Positions 1 to 4,202 of a stretch of 13,114 bases of DNA are shown here, piece by piece. This stretch comes from JAENVT01 sp031412355. GTDB taxonomy: Bacteria > Actinomycetota > Acidimicrobiia > Acidimicrobiales > Ilumatobacteraceae. Under the pieces are notes generated by a model. That model was given only the letters and a program-made list of their open reading frames with translations. It had not been told where the DNA came from and searched no databases. The stretch's first letter is position 1, and the number at the start of each line of letters is the position of its first letter. Location of the stretch: NCBI GenBank assembly GCA_031412355.1, contig JANOCR010000306.1:1-13114 (forward strand), in the 5' to 3' direction. The position numbers and the translations under genes are program-made.

Positions 1-255
1 GTCGGCGACCGTCACTGCGTCGACCGGTTGTCCCGTGGCCATCAGGCCGCGGATGGCGGAGTAGATGTGTTGGTGACTGGGCTTGTAGAAGTGGTCGACC
101 GATATCCCGAGCTCGCCGATCTGGTCGACGACGTCGCGCGACAGCAGCAACGCGCCCAGCAGACTCTCTTCAGCGTTGAGGTTGTGAGGCGGCACGCGAT
201 TGTCGGATCGGCGCGAGCTGCGGTCGCGGCCGGAGTCGCGTGAGTAATCAGTCAT
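1..255 (-). CDS. dnaB: Replicative DNA helicase DnaB, N-terminal part (truncated by the window edge)
   Basis: The reverse strand reads 85 codons from ATG at 255 to the left edge with no stop. After a charged, variable N-terminus of about 20 residues (MTDYSRDSGRDRSSRRSDN) comes VPPHNLNAEESLLGALLLS, the hallmark of the DnaB N-terminal domain, then the helical hairpin region with HFYKPSHQHIYSAI and GQPVDAVTVAD. DnaB is the hexameric 5'-3' helicase of the replication fork. The N-terminal domain forms the trimer-of-dimers collar that binds primase. The RecA-like ATPase part lies outside the window. It follows rplI on the same strand after a 197-bp gap, the usual actinobacterial order. The Shine-Dalgarno sequence is weak: an AAGG sits about 13 nt upstream of the ATG. 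Family identification is secure; whether an intein or other insertion is present further on cannot be seen. Confidence 0.93.
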   Translation of the reverse strand, partial: MTDYSRDSGRDRSSRRSDNRVPPHNLNAEESLLGALLLSRDVVDQIGELGISVDHFYKPSHQHIYSAIRGLMATGQPVDAVTVAD

Positions 256-296
256 GAGTGCTCTACCTTGCCTGATCAAGCCTGTGAGGCGTAAGG

Positions 297-339
297 GCAA
301 CAACTTGTGAGTTGGCGACGCAACAACCTGTGACTTGGC
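297..339. repeat. Two direct 20-bp iteron-like repeats
   Basis: GCAACAACTTGTGAGTTGGC at 297-316 and GCAACAACCTGTGACTTGGC at 320-339 match at 18 of 20 positions with a 23-bp period. The first copy contains a small perfect inverted repeat, CAACT-TGTG-AGTTG (301-314). The spacing of roughly two helical turns would place bound proteins on the same DNA face. Function is unknown. Confidence 0.6.
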
Positions 340-350
340 TGTGCGGCGCG

Positions 351-359
351 TGTGGACAA
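351..359 (-). promoter_or_regulatory. Putative DnaA box 1 (TTGTCCACA)
   Basis: The plus strand reads TGTGGACAA, so the minus strand is TTGTCCACA, an exact match to the DnaA box form preferred in high-GC actinobacteria. It lies 96 bp upstream of the dnaB start and is followed directly by CCCCACAGG, one arm of a long inverted repeat. Binding is inferred from sequence only. Confidence 0.55.
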
Positions 360-438
360 CCCCACAGGTAGTGAACGAGCACAGCCCCGGACACGGCCCG
401 CGCGGGGTCGCACCGGGGCTGTGGACAACCCTGTGGGG
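360..438. repeat. Nested inverted repeat between rplI and dnaB (possible terminator or cruciform)
   Basis: The outer arms are CCCCACAGG (360-368) and CCTGTGGGG (430-438), 9 bp, perfect. The inner arms are ACAGCCCCGG (381-390) and CCGGGGCTGT (413-422), 10 bp, perfect. The centre carries the 10-bp palindrome CCCGCGCGGG (397-406). It lies just downstream of the rplI stop on the transcribed strand, so it could terminate or attenuate the ribosomal operon. No T-tract follows, so a classical intrinsic terminator is not supported. It could equally be a protein-binding or cruciform site. Confidence 0.55.
420..428 (-). promoter_or_regulatory. Putative DnaA box 2 (TTGTCCACA)
   Basis: This is a second exact TGTGGACAA on the plus strand, in the same orientation as box 1 and 69 bp from it. 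The shared core extends to 12 bp, TGTGGACAACCC. Its first three bases form the end of the CCGGGGCTGT hairpin arm (413-422), so binding of a protein and folding of the hairpin would compete. Confidence 0.55.
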
Positions 439-442
439 ATCT

Positions 443-462
443 CAGCAAGGTTTTACTTGCTG
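443..462 (-). terminator. Small stem-loop straddling the rplI stop codon
   Basis: CAGCAAG (443-449) and CTTGCTG (456-462) form a perfect 7-bp stem with a 6-nt loop that contains the rplI TAA (453-455). In the transcript it would sit at the very 3' end of the coding region. There is no U-run after it, so it may protect or process the 3' end rather than terminate by itself. Confidence 0.35.
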
Positions 463-896
463 ACAACCTCGATGGTGATCGGGAATTCGACGTCGTTGTG
501 CAGCTTTGCAGTCACCGTATGAGTGCCCAGTGACTTGATCGGCTCCATATGCAGGTTCTTACGATCGATGACGACCTTGGTCTGCTCCTCGACTGCGTGG
601 GCGACATCGGCGAGGGTGACCGAGCCGTAGAGCTTGCCCTCGGGACCCGACTTGGCCGAGATGGTGATGACCTTGGGAACGAGCGACGAAGCAATCGTCT
701 GCGCGCCTTCACGGTCTTGGGCGTCGCGCAGGTCGCGCGAGCGTCGCATCGATGCGGCCTGACTGACGGCGCCCTCGGACGCCACCAGGGCATGGCCGTG
801 GGGCAACAAGAAGTTGCGAGCGTGGCCGTCGGACACTTCGACGATGTCGCCGCGCTTGCCGAGACCTTTCCGATCGGAACGAAGGATGATTCTCAT
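453..896 (-). CDS. rplI: 50S ribosomal protein bL9
   Basis: The 147-residue product begins MRIILRSDRKGLGKRGDIVEV and continues with DGHARNFLLPHGHA, the bL9 N-terminal 23S rRNA-binding domain (about residues 1-50). A charged connecting helix follows (about 45-75), then the C-terminal domain with SGPEGKLYGSVT and the closing VEFPITIEVVSK. The length matches the family norm of about 150. bL9 binds near the base of the L1 stalk and spans the ribosome surface. It starts 2 nt after the rpsR stop. The Shine-Dalgarno GAGG (complement of 904-907, spacing 7) lies within the last codons of rpsR, so the two are translationally linked. It is the last gene before the dnaB gap. Confidence 0.97.
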   Translation of the reverse strand: MRIILRSDRKGLGKRGDIVEVSDGHARNFLLPHGHALVASEGAVSQAASMRRSRDLRDAQDREGAQTIASSLVPKVITISAKSGPEGKLYGSVTLADVAHAVEEQTKVVIDRKNLHMEPIKSLGTHTVTAKLHNDVEFPITIEVVSK

Positions 897-898
897 GA

Positions 899-1354
899 TC
901 AGGCCTCGACCGTCTCGTCGTCGGTGTCGACTACGTCGGCTTCGACCGCGGTGACCAACTCGGGAACGACTGCGTCGGCCTTGAACGACTCGCGACGACC
1001 TTCGCCGCCCTCGCGGCCCTCGCGGCCCTCTCGGCCACCACGACCGCCTCCGTCTTCGTCGCGGTCACGCGGCGGACGACCAGCGCGAGTCTGTGACACG
1101 CGCTTGGTGTACGGCAGCAGCGCCATCTCGCGAGCGTTCTTCACGGCGTTGGCGATGTCGCGCTGTTGCTGCACGGTGTTGCCGGTGACTCGCCGGTTGC
1201 GAATCTTGGAGCGATCACTGACGAAGCGGTTCAACAAGTTGACGTCTTTGTAGTCGACGAAGTCGACCTTGTCGGTCACGAGCACGCTCGTCTTCTTCTT
1301 GAACTTCTTGTTGATCTCTTTGGGCGCTCTGGCCTTGTTCTTCTTGCTGGTCAT
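899..1354 (-). CDS. rpsR: 30S ribosomal protein bS18 with a long C-terminal extension
   Basis: The 151-residue product has the S18 core in residues 1-90: a lysine-rich start (MTSKKNKARAPKEINKKFKK), then DFVDYKDVNLLNRFVSDR and RRVTGNTVQQQRDIANAVKNAR, closing with MALLPYTKR. The family is normally about 75-90 residues. The extra 60 or so residues are a Gly/Arg/Glu low-complexity stretch (about 91-121, with GRE units) followed by a Val/Asp/Glu-rich acidic tail. The start is the ATG at 1352-1354, preceded by GAGAAAG; the reading frame stays open upstream inside ssb but that part is a shadow. S18 pairs with S6 on the 30S platform. There are 32 nt to ssb upstream and 2 nt to rplI downstream. I see no CxxC zinc motif, so this is a C-minus type S18. 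Confidence 0.95.
   Translation of the reverse strand: MTSKKNKARAPKEINKKFKKKTSVLVTDKVDFVDYKDVNLLNRFVSDRSKIRNRRVTGNTVQQQRDIANAVKNAREMALLPYTKRVSQTRAGRPPRDRDEDGGGRGGREGREGREGGEGRRESFKADAVVPELVTAVEADVVDTDDETVEA
1003..1038. repeat. 9-bp tandem repeat inside rpsR
   Basis: Four consecutive 9-mers (CGCCGCCCT, CGCGGCCCT, CGCGGCCCT, CTCGGCCAC) encode the GRE-type units of the S18 extension on the minus strand. The two central copies are identical. In-frame 9-bp units could expand or contract by slippage without breaking the frame. Confidence 0.6.
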
Positions 1355-1386
1355 CGTGGGGTCTTTCTCGAAACGATCATCACGGG

Positions 1387-1848
1387 TTAGAACGGCTCTT
1401 CGTCGCCGTAGACAGGATCGGCGGGGCGGCCACCGCCGGCAGTCGCTGTCGCAGCCGGGCGGGCACCAGCGGACGGCGTACCGTCGGGGCCGGTGCGCTG
1501 GGTTCGCTCGACCTCGGCGCGGGCCCAACGAAGGCTCGGTCCGAGTTCGTCGGCGACGATCTCGACCACGTTGCGCTTCTCGCCCTCTTTGGTCTCGTAC
1601 TCGCGCTGCTCGAGGCGACCGGAGACGATGACGCGAGAACCCTTCGTCAGCGACGCGGCAGCGTTCTCGCCGAGGGTGTCCCAGGCGGTGACGTTGAAGA
1701 ACGACGTCTTCTCCTGCCATTCGCCGTTGACCTGATAACGGCGCCCTACGGCAACACCGAAACTGGCGACTCCCTTACCGCCGGCGGTGAACCGCAGTTC
1801 TGGGTCGCGGGTGAGGTTTCCGACGATGGTGACAGTGCTATCGAGCAT
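1387..1848 (-). CDS. ssb: Single-stranded DNA-binding protein
   Basis: The 153-residue SSB has an OB fold in residues 1-105: MLDSTVTIVGNLTRDPELRF, then SFFNVTAWDTLGENAAASL, GSRVIVSGRL and VVEIVADELGPSLRWA. A disordered Gly/Ala/Pro linker follows (about 115-145), then the acidic tip DEEPF, the conserved docking peptide for replication and repair partners. It coats single-stranded DNA at forks. The length is typical of an actinobacterial SSB. A near-perfect Shine-Dalgarno AAGGAGG (complement of 1854-1860) lies 5 nt before the ATG, the strongest ribosome site seen in this window. It lies 30 nt after rpsF and 32 nt before rpsR, consistent with one operon. Confidence 0.97.
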   Translation of the reverse strand: MLDSTVTIVGNLTRDPELRFTAGGKGVASFGVAVGRRYQVNGEWQEKTSFFNVTAWDTLGENAAASLTKGSRVIVSGRLEQREYETKEGEKRNVVEIVADELGPSLRWARAEVERTQRTGPDGTPSAGARPAATATAGGGRPADPVYGDEEPF

Positions 1849-1878
1849 GACAGCCTCCTTGGCTTGACGCGCGGCGAC

Positions 1879-2211
1879 TCAGGCCGCTGGCTCCGTAAGA
1901 CCGCGGCGAGCTGCCTCGGTATCGGGAAGACGGATGAGCTTGTGGCGGACGATGTCGTCAGCGATGCGAAACGACCGCTCGAGGTCGTCGAGGGCGCCAC
2001 CGGGAGCAACCAGTTGGTACACGACGTAGTAGCCGTATTCCTTCTTGTTGATCGGATAGGCGTACTGCCGGCGCCCCCACCAGTCGGGCTTGCCGTGGAT
2101 CGTGCCACCGGCTTTGGTGATCGATTCCGTGATCGTCTTCACCCGTGCCTGTGCGGCAGTGTCTTCGATGTCACCATCAATGATGACCATGAGTTCGTAA
2201 GCACGCGTCAT
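1879..2211 (-). CDS. rpsF: 30S ribosomal protein bS6
   Basis: The 110-residue product begins MTRAYELMVIIDGDIEDTAAQ and contains the ferredoxin-like S6 fold with GKPDWWGRRQYAYPINKKEYGYYVVYQLVAP and DDIVRHKLIRL. The length fits the family (about 95-135). S6 binds 16S rRNA as a heterodimer with S18, which is encoded two genes downstream. The ATG at 2209-2211 is preceded by AAGGGAGGT (complement of 2221-2229), a strong Shine-Dalgarno. It is the first gene of the cluster, and a GC-rich hairpin in its leader ends 5 nt before the Shine-Dalgarno. The C-terminal tail (RRGLTEPAA) is short and shows no extension comparable with that of S18. Confidence 0.97.
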   Translation of the reverse strand: MTRAYELMVIIDGDIEDTAAQARVKTITESITKAGGTIHGKPDWWGRRQYAYPINKKEYGYYVVYQLVAPGGALDDLERSFRIADDIVRHKLIRLPDTEAARRGLTEPAA

Positions 2212-2234
2212 GCGTGTGCAACCTCCCTTCGGAC

Positions 2235-2257
2235 CCGGGGCCTACCCGGGGCCCCGG
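2235..2257 (-). promoter_or_regulatory. GC-rich hairpin in the rpsF leader, possible S6:S18 autoregulatory site
   Basis: CCGGGGCC (2235-2242) and GGCCCCGG (2250-2257) form a perfect 8-bp stem with a 7-nt loop, read CCGGGTA on the transcribed strand. It lies 5 nt upstream of the rpsF Shine-Dalgarno. The same stretch contains a direct repeat ACCCGGGGCC (2233-2242, 2244-2253), which allows an alternative register. In other bacteria rpsF leaders carry an RNA element that binds the S6:S18 complex and includes a CCG triplet. The CCG in this loop is suggestive but does not establish that element. Confidence 0.4.
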
Positions 2258-2285
2258 AATGGGGCAGGGCCAATATGACGTGGCG

Positions 2286-2291
2286 AGTGTA
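2286..2291 (-). promoter_or_regulatory. Candidate -10 box for the rpsF operon (TACACT)
   Basis: On the minus strand TACACT fits the TAnnnT pattern and would give a leader of about 70 nt that contains the GC-rich hairpin. A TGGACA lies upstream (complement of 2306-2311), but the 14-nt spacing is short for a -35 element. This is therefore a -10-only call. Confidence 0.3.
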
Positions 2292-2405
2292 GCGGCGAAA
2301 GATGTTGTCCACGCTGGGCATCATGCCAGGGGGGTGTCACACGGTGCCCGGGGGAACCCAGAGGTAGACACAGCGGGCACGGGTGAGCGACGACCTCGGC
2401 AACCT

Positions 2406-2440
2406 CGCCCACCAGCTCGGGACGGGTGAACTGGTGGGCG
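2406..2440. repeat. Perfect 10-bp stem-loop in the rpsF/DinB-like spacer
   Basis: CGCCCACCAG (2406-2415) pairs with CTGGTGGGCG (2431-2440) around a 15-nt loop. It lies between two divergent genes, where a terminator is not expected, and neither side has a T-run. It could belong to a structured leader RNA, a small RNA or an operator. Confidence 0.5.
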
Positions 2441-2533
2441 TGGCGCCACACTGGTCGACCCCCAAGGAGTAAACCGGTGGTTGTGTACACGTCGGCTCGT
2501 CCACGGATGGGCCGCCGTGAGTTTTTGCTCCAC

Positions 2534-2551
2534 CGGGTCGCATGCGACCCG
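2534..2551. promoter_or_regulatory. 18-bp perfect palindrome, candidate operator of the DinB-like gene
   Basis: CGGGTCGCATGCGACCCG is perfectly self-complementary over 18 bp. It ends 18 bp before the TACGTT box of the downstream gene, so it covers the -35 position. That placement and symmetry are typical of a homodimeric repressor operator. No regulator gene is adjacent. Confidence 0.5.
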
Positions 2552-2569
2552 ATCATCACACTTTAGGAC

Positions 2570-2575
2570 TACGTT
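2570..2575 (+). promoter_or_regulatory. -10 box TACGTT giving a leaderless start
   Basis: TACGTT fits TAnnnT and ends 6 nt before the GTG at 2582. That places the likely transcription start at or next to the start codon. No Shine-Dalgarno is present, which agrees with leaderless translation, common in actinobacteria. No -35 match is seen; the palindrome occupies that position. Confidence 0.4.
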
Positions 2576-2581
2576 CAGCCC

Positions 2582-3154
2582 GTGGACGTGCATACCTGGA
2601 TTGCCAACGACCTGCAGAGCGTACGCAGCAAGCTCGGGGACTCTGTACTGAGCGTGGTTCCGATGCAACGCTGGGTCGAACAAGTCGACGACGGAGGGTC
2701 ATCGATCGCCCACCTCTTGTTGCACATCGCCCGCCATCAGGACCTCGCGGTCACCACCGCGATCCGCAATCACCCACCGCTGTTCACCGCCCATCACGCC
2801 GCCCTCGGCCTCGAGGGCGCCGGCCCAATCGCCGGTCTCCCGGAGCGAGAGGAGCCGGCAATCAGCAGCACGGTCCCTCTCGAACACCTACTGGCATACG
2901 TCGATGCGGTCTTCGCCGCGACCGCAACATGGCTCGAAGACGTGGGCTCGATGGCCCTCGACACCATCCCCGACACCTCCCGCCGTCTCTCCGGCAAGGC
3001 AGATCTGGCGATCGACGACGTCGGATGGTTGCATCGCATGTGGGCCGACAAGCCGGTCTGGTGGCTGGTGCAGTGGCCGGTGATCGGACACGGCCACGCC
3101 CACGTCGGCGAGGCCATATCGGTTCGCAATCGAATGGGTCTCAGCCCGTTCTAG
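2582..3154 (+). CDS. DinB-superfamily (DUF664-like) protein
   Basis: The 190-residue product looks like the DinB/YfiT four-helix-bundle superfamily. It has a His-rich second helix (SSIAHLLLHIARHQDLAVT, with H44, H48 and H52) and a closing helix VIGHGHAHVGEAISVRNRMG (H170, H172, H174) ending in LSPF. The His pattern matches the metal-binding triad of the fold, most likely H48 with H170 and H174. Members include thiol-dependent transferases (bacillithiol or mycothiol) and many proteins of unknown activity, so no substrate is assigned. Trp-rich segments (WADKPVWWLVQW) are conserved-looking. The GTG start is chosen because a -10 box lies just upstream. An ATG alternative exists only at residue 28, which would remove the first helix. 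The 3' end overlaps the convergent DUF5318 gene by 14 bp. Confidence 0.78.
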   Translation: MDVHTWIANDLQSVRSKLGDSVLSVVPMQRWVEQVDDGGSSIAHLLLHIARHQDLAVTTAIRNHPPLFTAHHAALGLEGAGPIAGLPEREEPAISSTVPLEHLLAYVDAVFAATATWLEDVGSMALDTIPDTSRRLSGKADLAIDDVGWLHRMWADKPVWWLVQWPVIGHGHAHVGEAISVRNRMGLSPF

Positions 3155-3539
3155 CGATGCCCCCGCCGATCGGCAGAACTCGCAGCAGATGGTGCCAGCG
3201 ACATTCCGCGCACGCCTCGACCACATAGGCGGTGAGCTGATCGGTGCGTGTGTTGAGCTTGGCCAGTTCAGCCGCGGTCGACACGCAGCGACCGTGCGAC
3301 GGCAGCCGGGAGCCGAAGACATACGTCACGAGGAAGAGCCGCTCCTGGCGACAGATCGGGCAGGGCATCGACGCGGGGGTGCCGACGTTGCGCGCCGCGC
3401 GGATCAGTTCGGGATGTGCGTCGCACACTTGGTCCTGGCGAAGGCGGCCACGGTGGAACTCGTTGATCAAGTGGCGCCGCGCCAATCGATGGTCGATGAC
3501 CGCTCGCGCCCCGCGCAATGAGTCGATCCCAAAAGCCAT
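3141..3539 (-). CDS. DUF5318-family protein (zinc-ribbon-like, unknown function)
   Basis: The 132-residue product contains QVCDAHPELIRAARNVG, a CPIC pair (60-63), LVTYVFGSRLPSHGRCV and VVEACAECRWHHLL with a second CAEC pair (110-113). This is the pattern of actinobacterial DUF5318 proteins. The two CxxC pairs could bind one zinc. C39 and C85 are extra. Function is unknown. In Mycobacterium a member lies a few genes from rpsF, so the neighbourhood is conserved. The start is set at the ATG at 3537-3539 because family members begin about 10 residues before the VIDHRLARRHLI-type helix, and a TAGCCT box lies 7 nt upstream. A longer in-frame GTG at 3593 would add 18 residues of poor quality that run into the methyltransferase promoter. 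Confidence 0.82.
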   Translation of the reverse strand: MAFGIDSLRGARAVIDHRLARRHLINEFHRGRLRQDQVCDAHPELIRAARNVGTPASMPCPICRQERLFLVTYVFGSRLPSHGRCVSTAAELAKLNTRTDQLTAYVVEACAECRWHHLLRVLPIGGGIARTG

Positions 3540-3546
3540 TCCCGCA

Positions 3547-3552
3547 AGGCTA
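3547..3552 (-). promoter_or_regulatory. Candidate -10 box (TAGCCT) for the DUF5318 gene
   Basis: On the minus strand TAGCCT is followed by 7 nt and then the ATG at 3539, so the transcript would be leaderless. This supports the shorter start. No -35 of good spacing is visible. Confidence 0.35.
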
Positions 3553-3604
3553 GCGAGTTGCGCATCCGCCAACGTCGCAACTCGACGGGGCACACTGGTG
3601 GGTT

Positions 3605-4189
3605 ATGAGCATCTGGTACGGCGACAACGTCGCCGACGACAGCGAGCTGCGATTGTGCGGTGACATCGTCGGCAAGCGGGTTCTCGAACTGGGCATTGCG
3701 TCGACGTCGAACGCCATCACGATGGCCGCCGCCGGCGCGAAGGCCATCGCCATCGACCCCTCAGCCGACAAGATCGCCCGCCTGCGCGCAGCTGCCGAGG
3801 CAGCGGAGGTCAAAGTCGAATGCCACCACGGCGAACTGGCCGATCTCGGCTTGGCAACCAGTGGCTCGATCGACCTCGCGGTCGCCGCCCACACGCTGGC
3901 CAACATCGACGACCTGCCCCGGCTTCTGCGCCAGGTGCACCGGGTGTTGAAGTCCAGCGCTCCCTTCGTGGTGGCCATGCACCACCCGGTCGCAGCAATG
4001 TTCGACGGGGCCGATCCGACCGCCCGTCGCGCCTACGGCGCAGGTGGCGTGACATTCGGCGAGCTGTACATGGCGTTCGAGCGCACCAACTTCCACTTCG
4101 ACGCGGTCTACGAGTTGAACACCCGCCACGTGCGAGACGCCGTTGCCCCGTCGGTCCTGGTGCTGCGGGCCCGCAAACAGGGCAACTGA
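3605..4189 (+). CDS. Class I SAM-dependent methyltransferase
   Basis: The 194-residue product has the Rossmann methyltransferase layout. Motif I is VLELGIASTSNAITMA (26-41). The acidic residue after strand 2 is D51 in AIAIDPSADKI. A strand-4 segment IDLAVAAHTLANIDDLP follows (89-105), then a helix and strand 5 RVLKSSAPFVVAMHHP (113-128). Motif I is atypical: the usual Gly-x-Gly is replaced by G30-I-A-S-T. The segment around strand 4 resembles small-molecule methyltransferases of the UbiE/Methyltransf_11 group. Substrate is unknown. The ATG at 3605 is preceded only by a weak GGTGGG. It diverges from the DUF5318 gene (65 bp between starts) and converges on the GGDEF/EAL gene with 9 bp between stop codons. 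Confidence 0.8.
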   Translation: MSIWYGDNVADDSELRLCGDIVGKRVLELGIASTSNAITMAAAGAKAIAIDPSADKIARLRAAAEAAEVKVECHHGELADLGLATSGSIDLAVAAHTLANIDDLPRLLRQVHRVLKSSAPFVVAMHHPVAAMFDGADPTARRAYGAGGVTFGELYMAFERTNFHFDAVYELNTRHVRDAVAPSVLVLRARKQGN

Positions 4190-4202
4190 CCCGCAGCGTC
4201 AG
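4186..4202. terminator. Short symmetric stem over the two convergent stop codons
   Basis: CTGAC (4186-4190) and GTCAG (4198-4202) flank a 7-nt loop and contain the TGA codons of both convergent genes. A 12-bp palindrome TGCGGGCCCGCA lies just upstream (4164-4175). Together they could form a bidirectional terminator. The stems are short and have no T-run, so the call is weak. Confidence 0.25.

Larger units (their letters stand above)
256..452. promoter_or_regulatory. dnaB upstream intergenic region with DnaA boxes and repeats
   Basis: This 197-bp gap between rplI (stop at 453) and dnaB (start at 255) has no convincing gene; open frames across it read as shadow translations. It holds two copies of TGTGGACAA (351-359 and 420-428), the reverse complement of the actinobacterial DnaA box TTGTCCACA. 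It also holds two near-identical 20-mers (297-316, 320-339) and a nested inverted repeat spanning 360-438. The dnaB promoter must lie here or further upstream in the ribosomal operon. I see no strong -10/-35 pair in it. Confidence 0.6.
2212..2581. other. 370-bp gene-free divergent spacer between rpsF and the DinB-like gene
   Basis: No credible gene is present. On the rpsF side there is a leader hairpin and a TACACT box. The middle has two further inverted repeats: GTGCCCG/CGGGCAC (2344-2350, 2374-2380) and CGCCCACCAG/CTGGTGGGCG (2406-2415, 2431-2440). The DinB side has an 18-bp palindrome and a TACGTT box. It is not a tRNA: no acceptor or T-loop consensus is seen. I looked for SRP RNA, tmRNA and RNase P signatures and found none. 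A minus-strand open frame (2242-2559) includes a CPLC segment that could be a gene remnant. The density of stems leaves room for an undescribed structured RNA. Confidence 0.6.

Noticed and set aside
256..452. A complete oriC
   Set aside because: Only two DnaA boxes, no AT-rich unwinding element and no dnaA or dnaN next to it.
263..466. Minus-strand 67-residue open frame between rplI and dnaB
   Set aside because: It overlaps the DnaA boxes and inverted repeats, has no family resemblance and no ribosome site, and is best explained as chance in GC-rich DNA.
549..1253. 234-residue plus-strand open frame opposite rplI and rpsR
   Set aside because: It is the antisense shadow of two clear ribosomal protein genes, and its Ser/Arg/Pro-rich run mirrors the S18 repeat.
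1355..1720. N-terminal extension of rpsR into ssb
   Set aside because: The frame is open only because ssb is GC-rich. The S18 family start and a ribosome site are at 1354.
2305..2313. TTGTCCACG as a third DnaA box upstream of rpsF
   Set aside because: It has one mismatch at the last position and stands alone, so it is not distinguishable from chance.
4164..4175. TGCGGGCCCGCA palindrome as a regulatory site
   Set aside because: It lies inside the methyltransferase coding end, and 12-bp GC palindromes are expected in such DNA. At most it supports a weak terminator.
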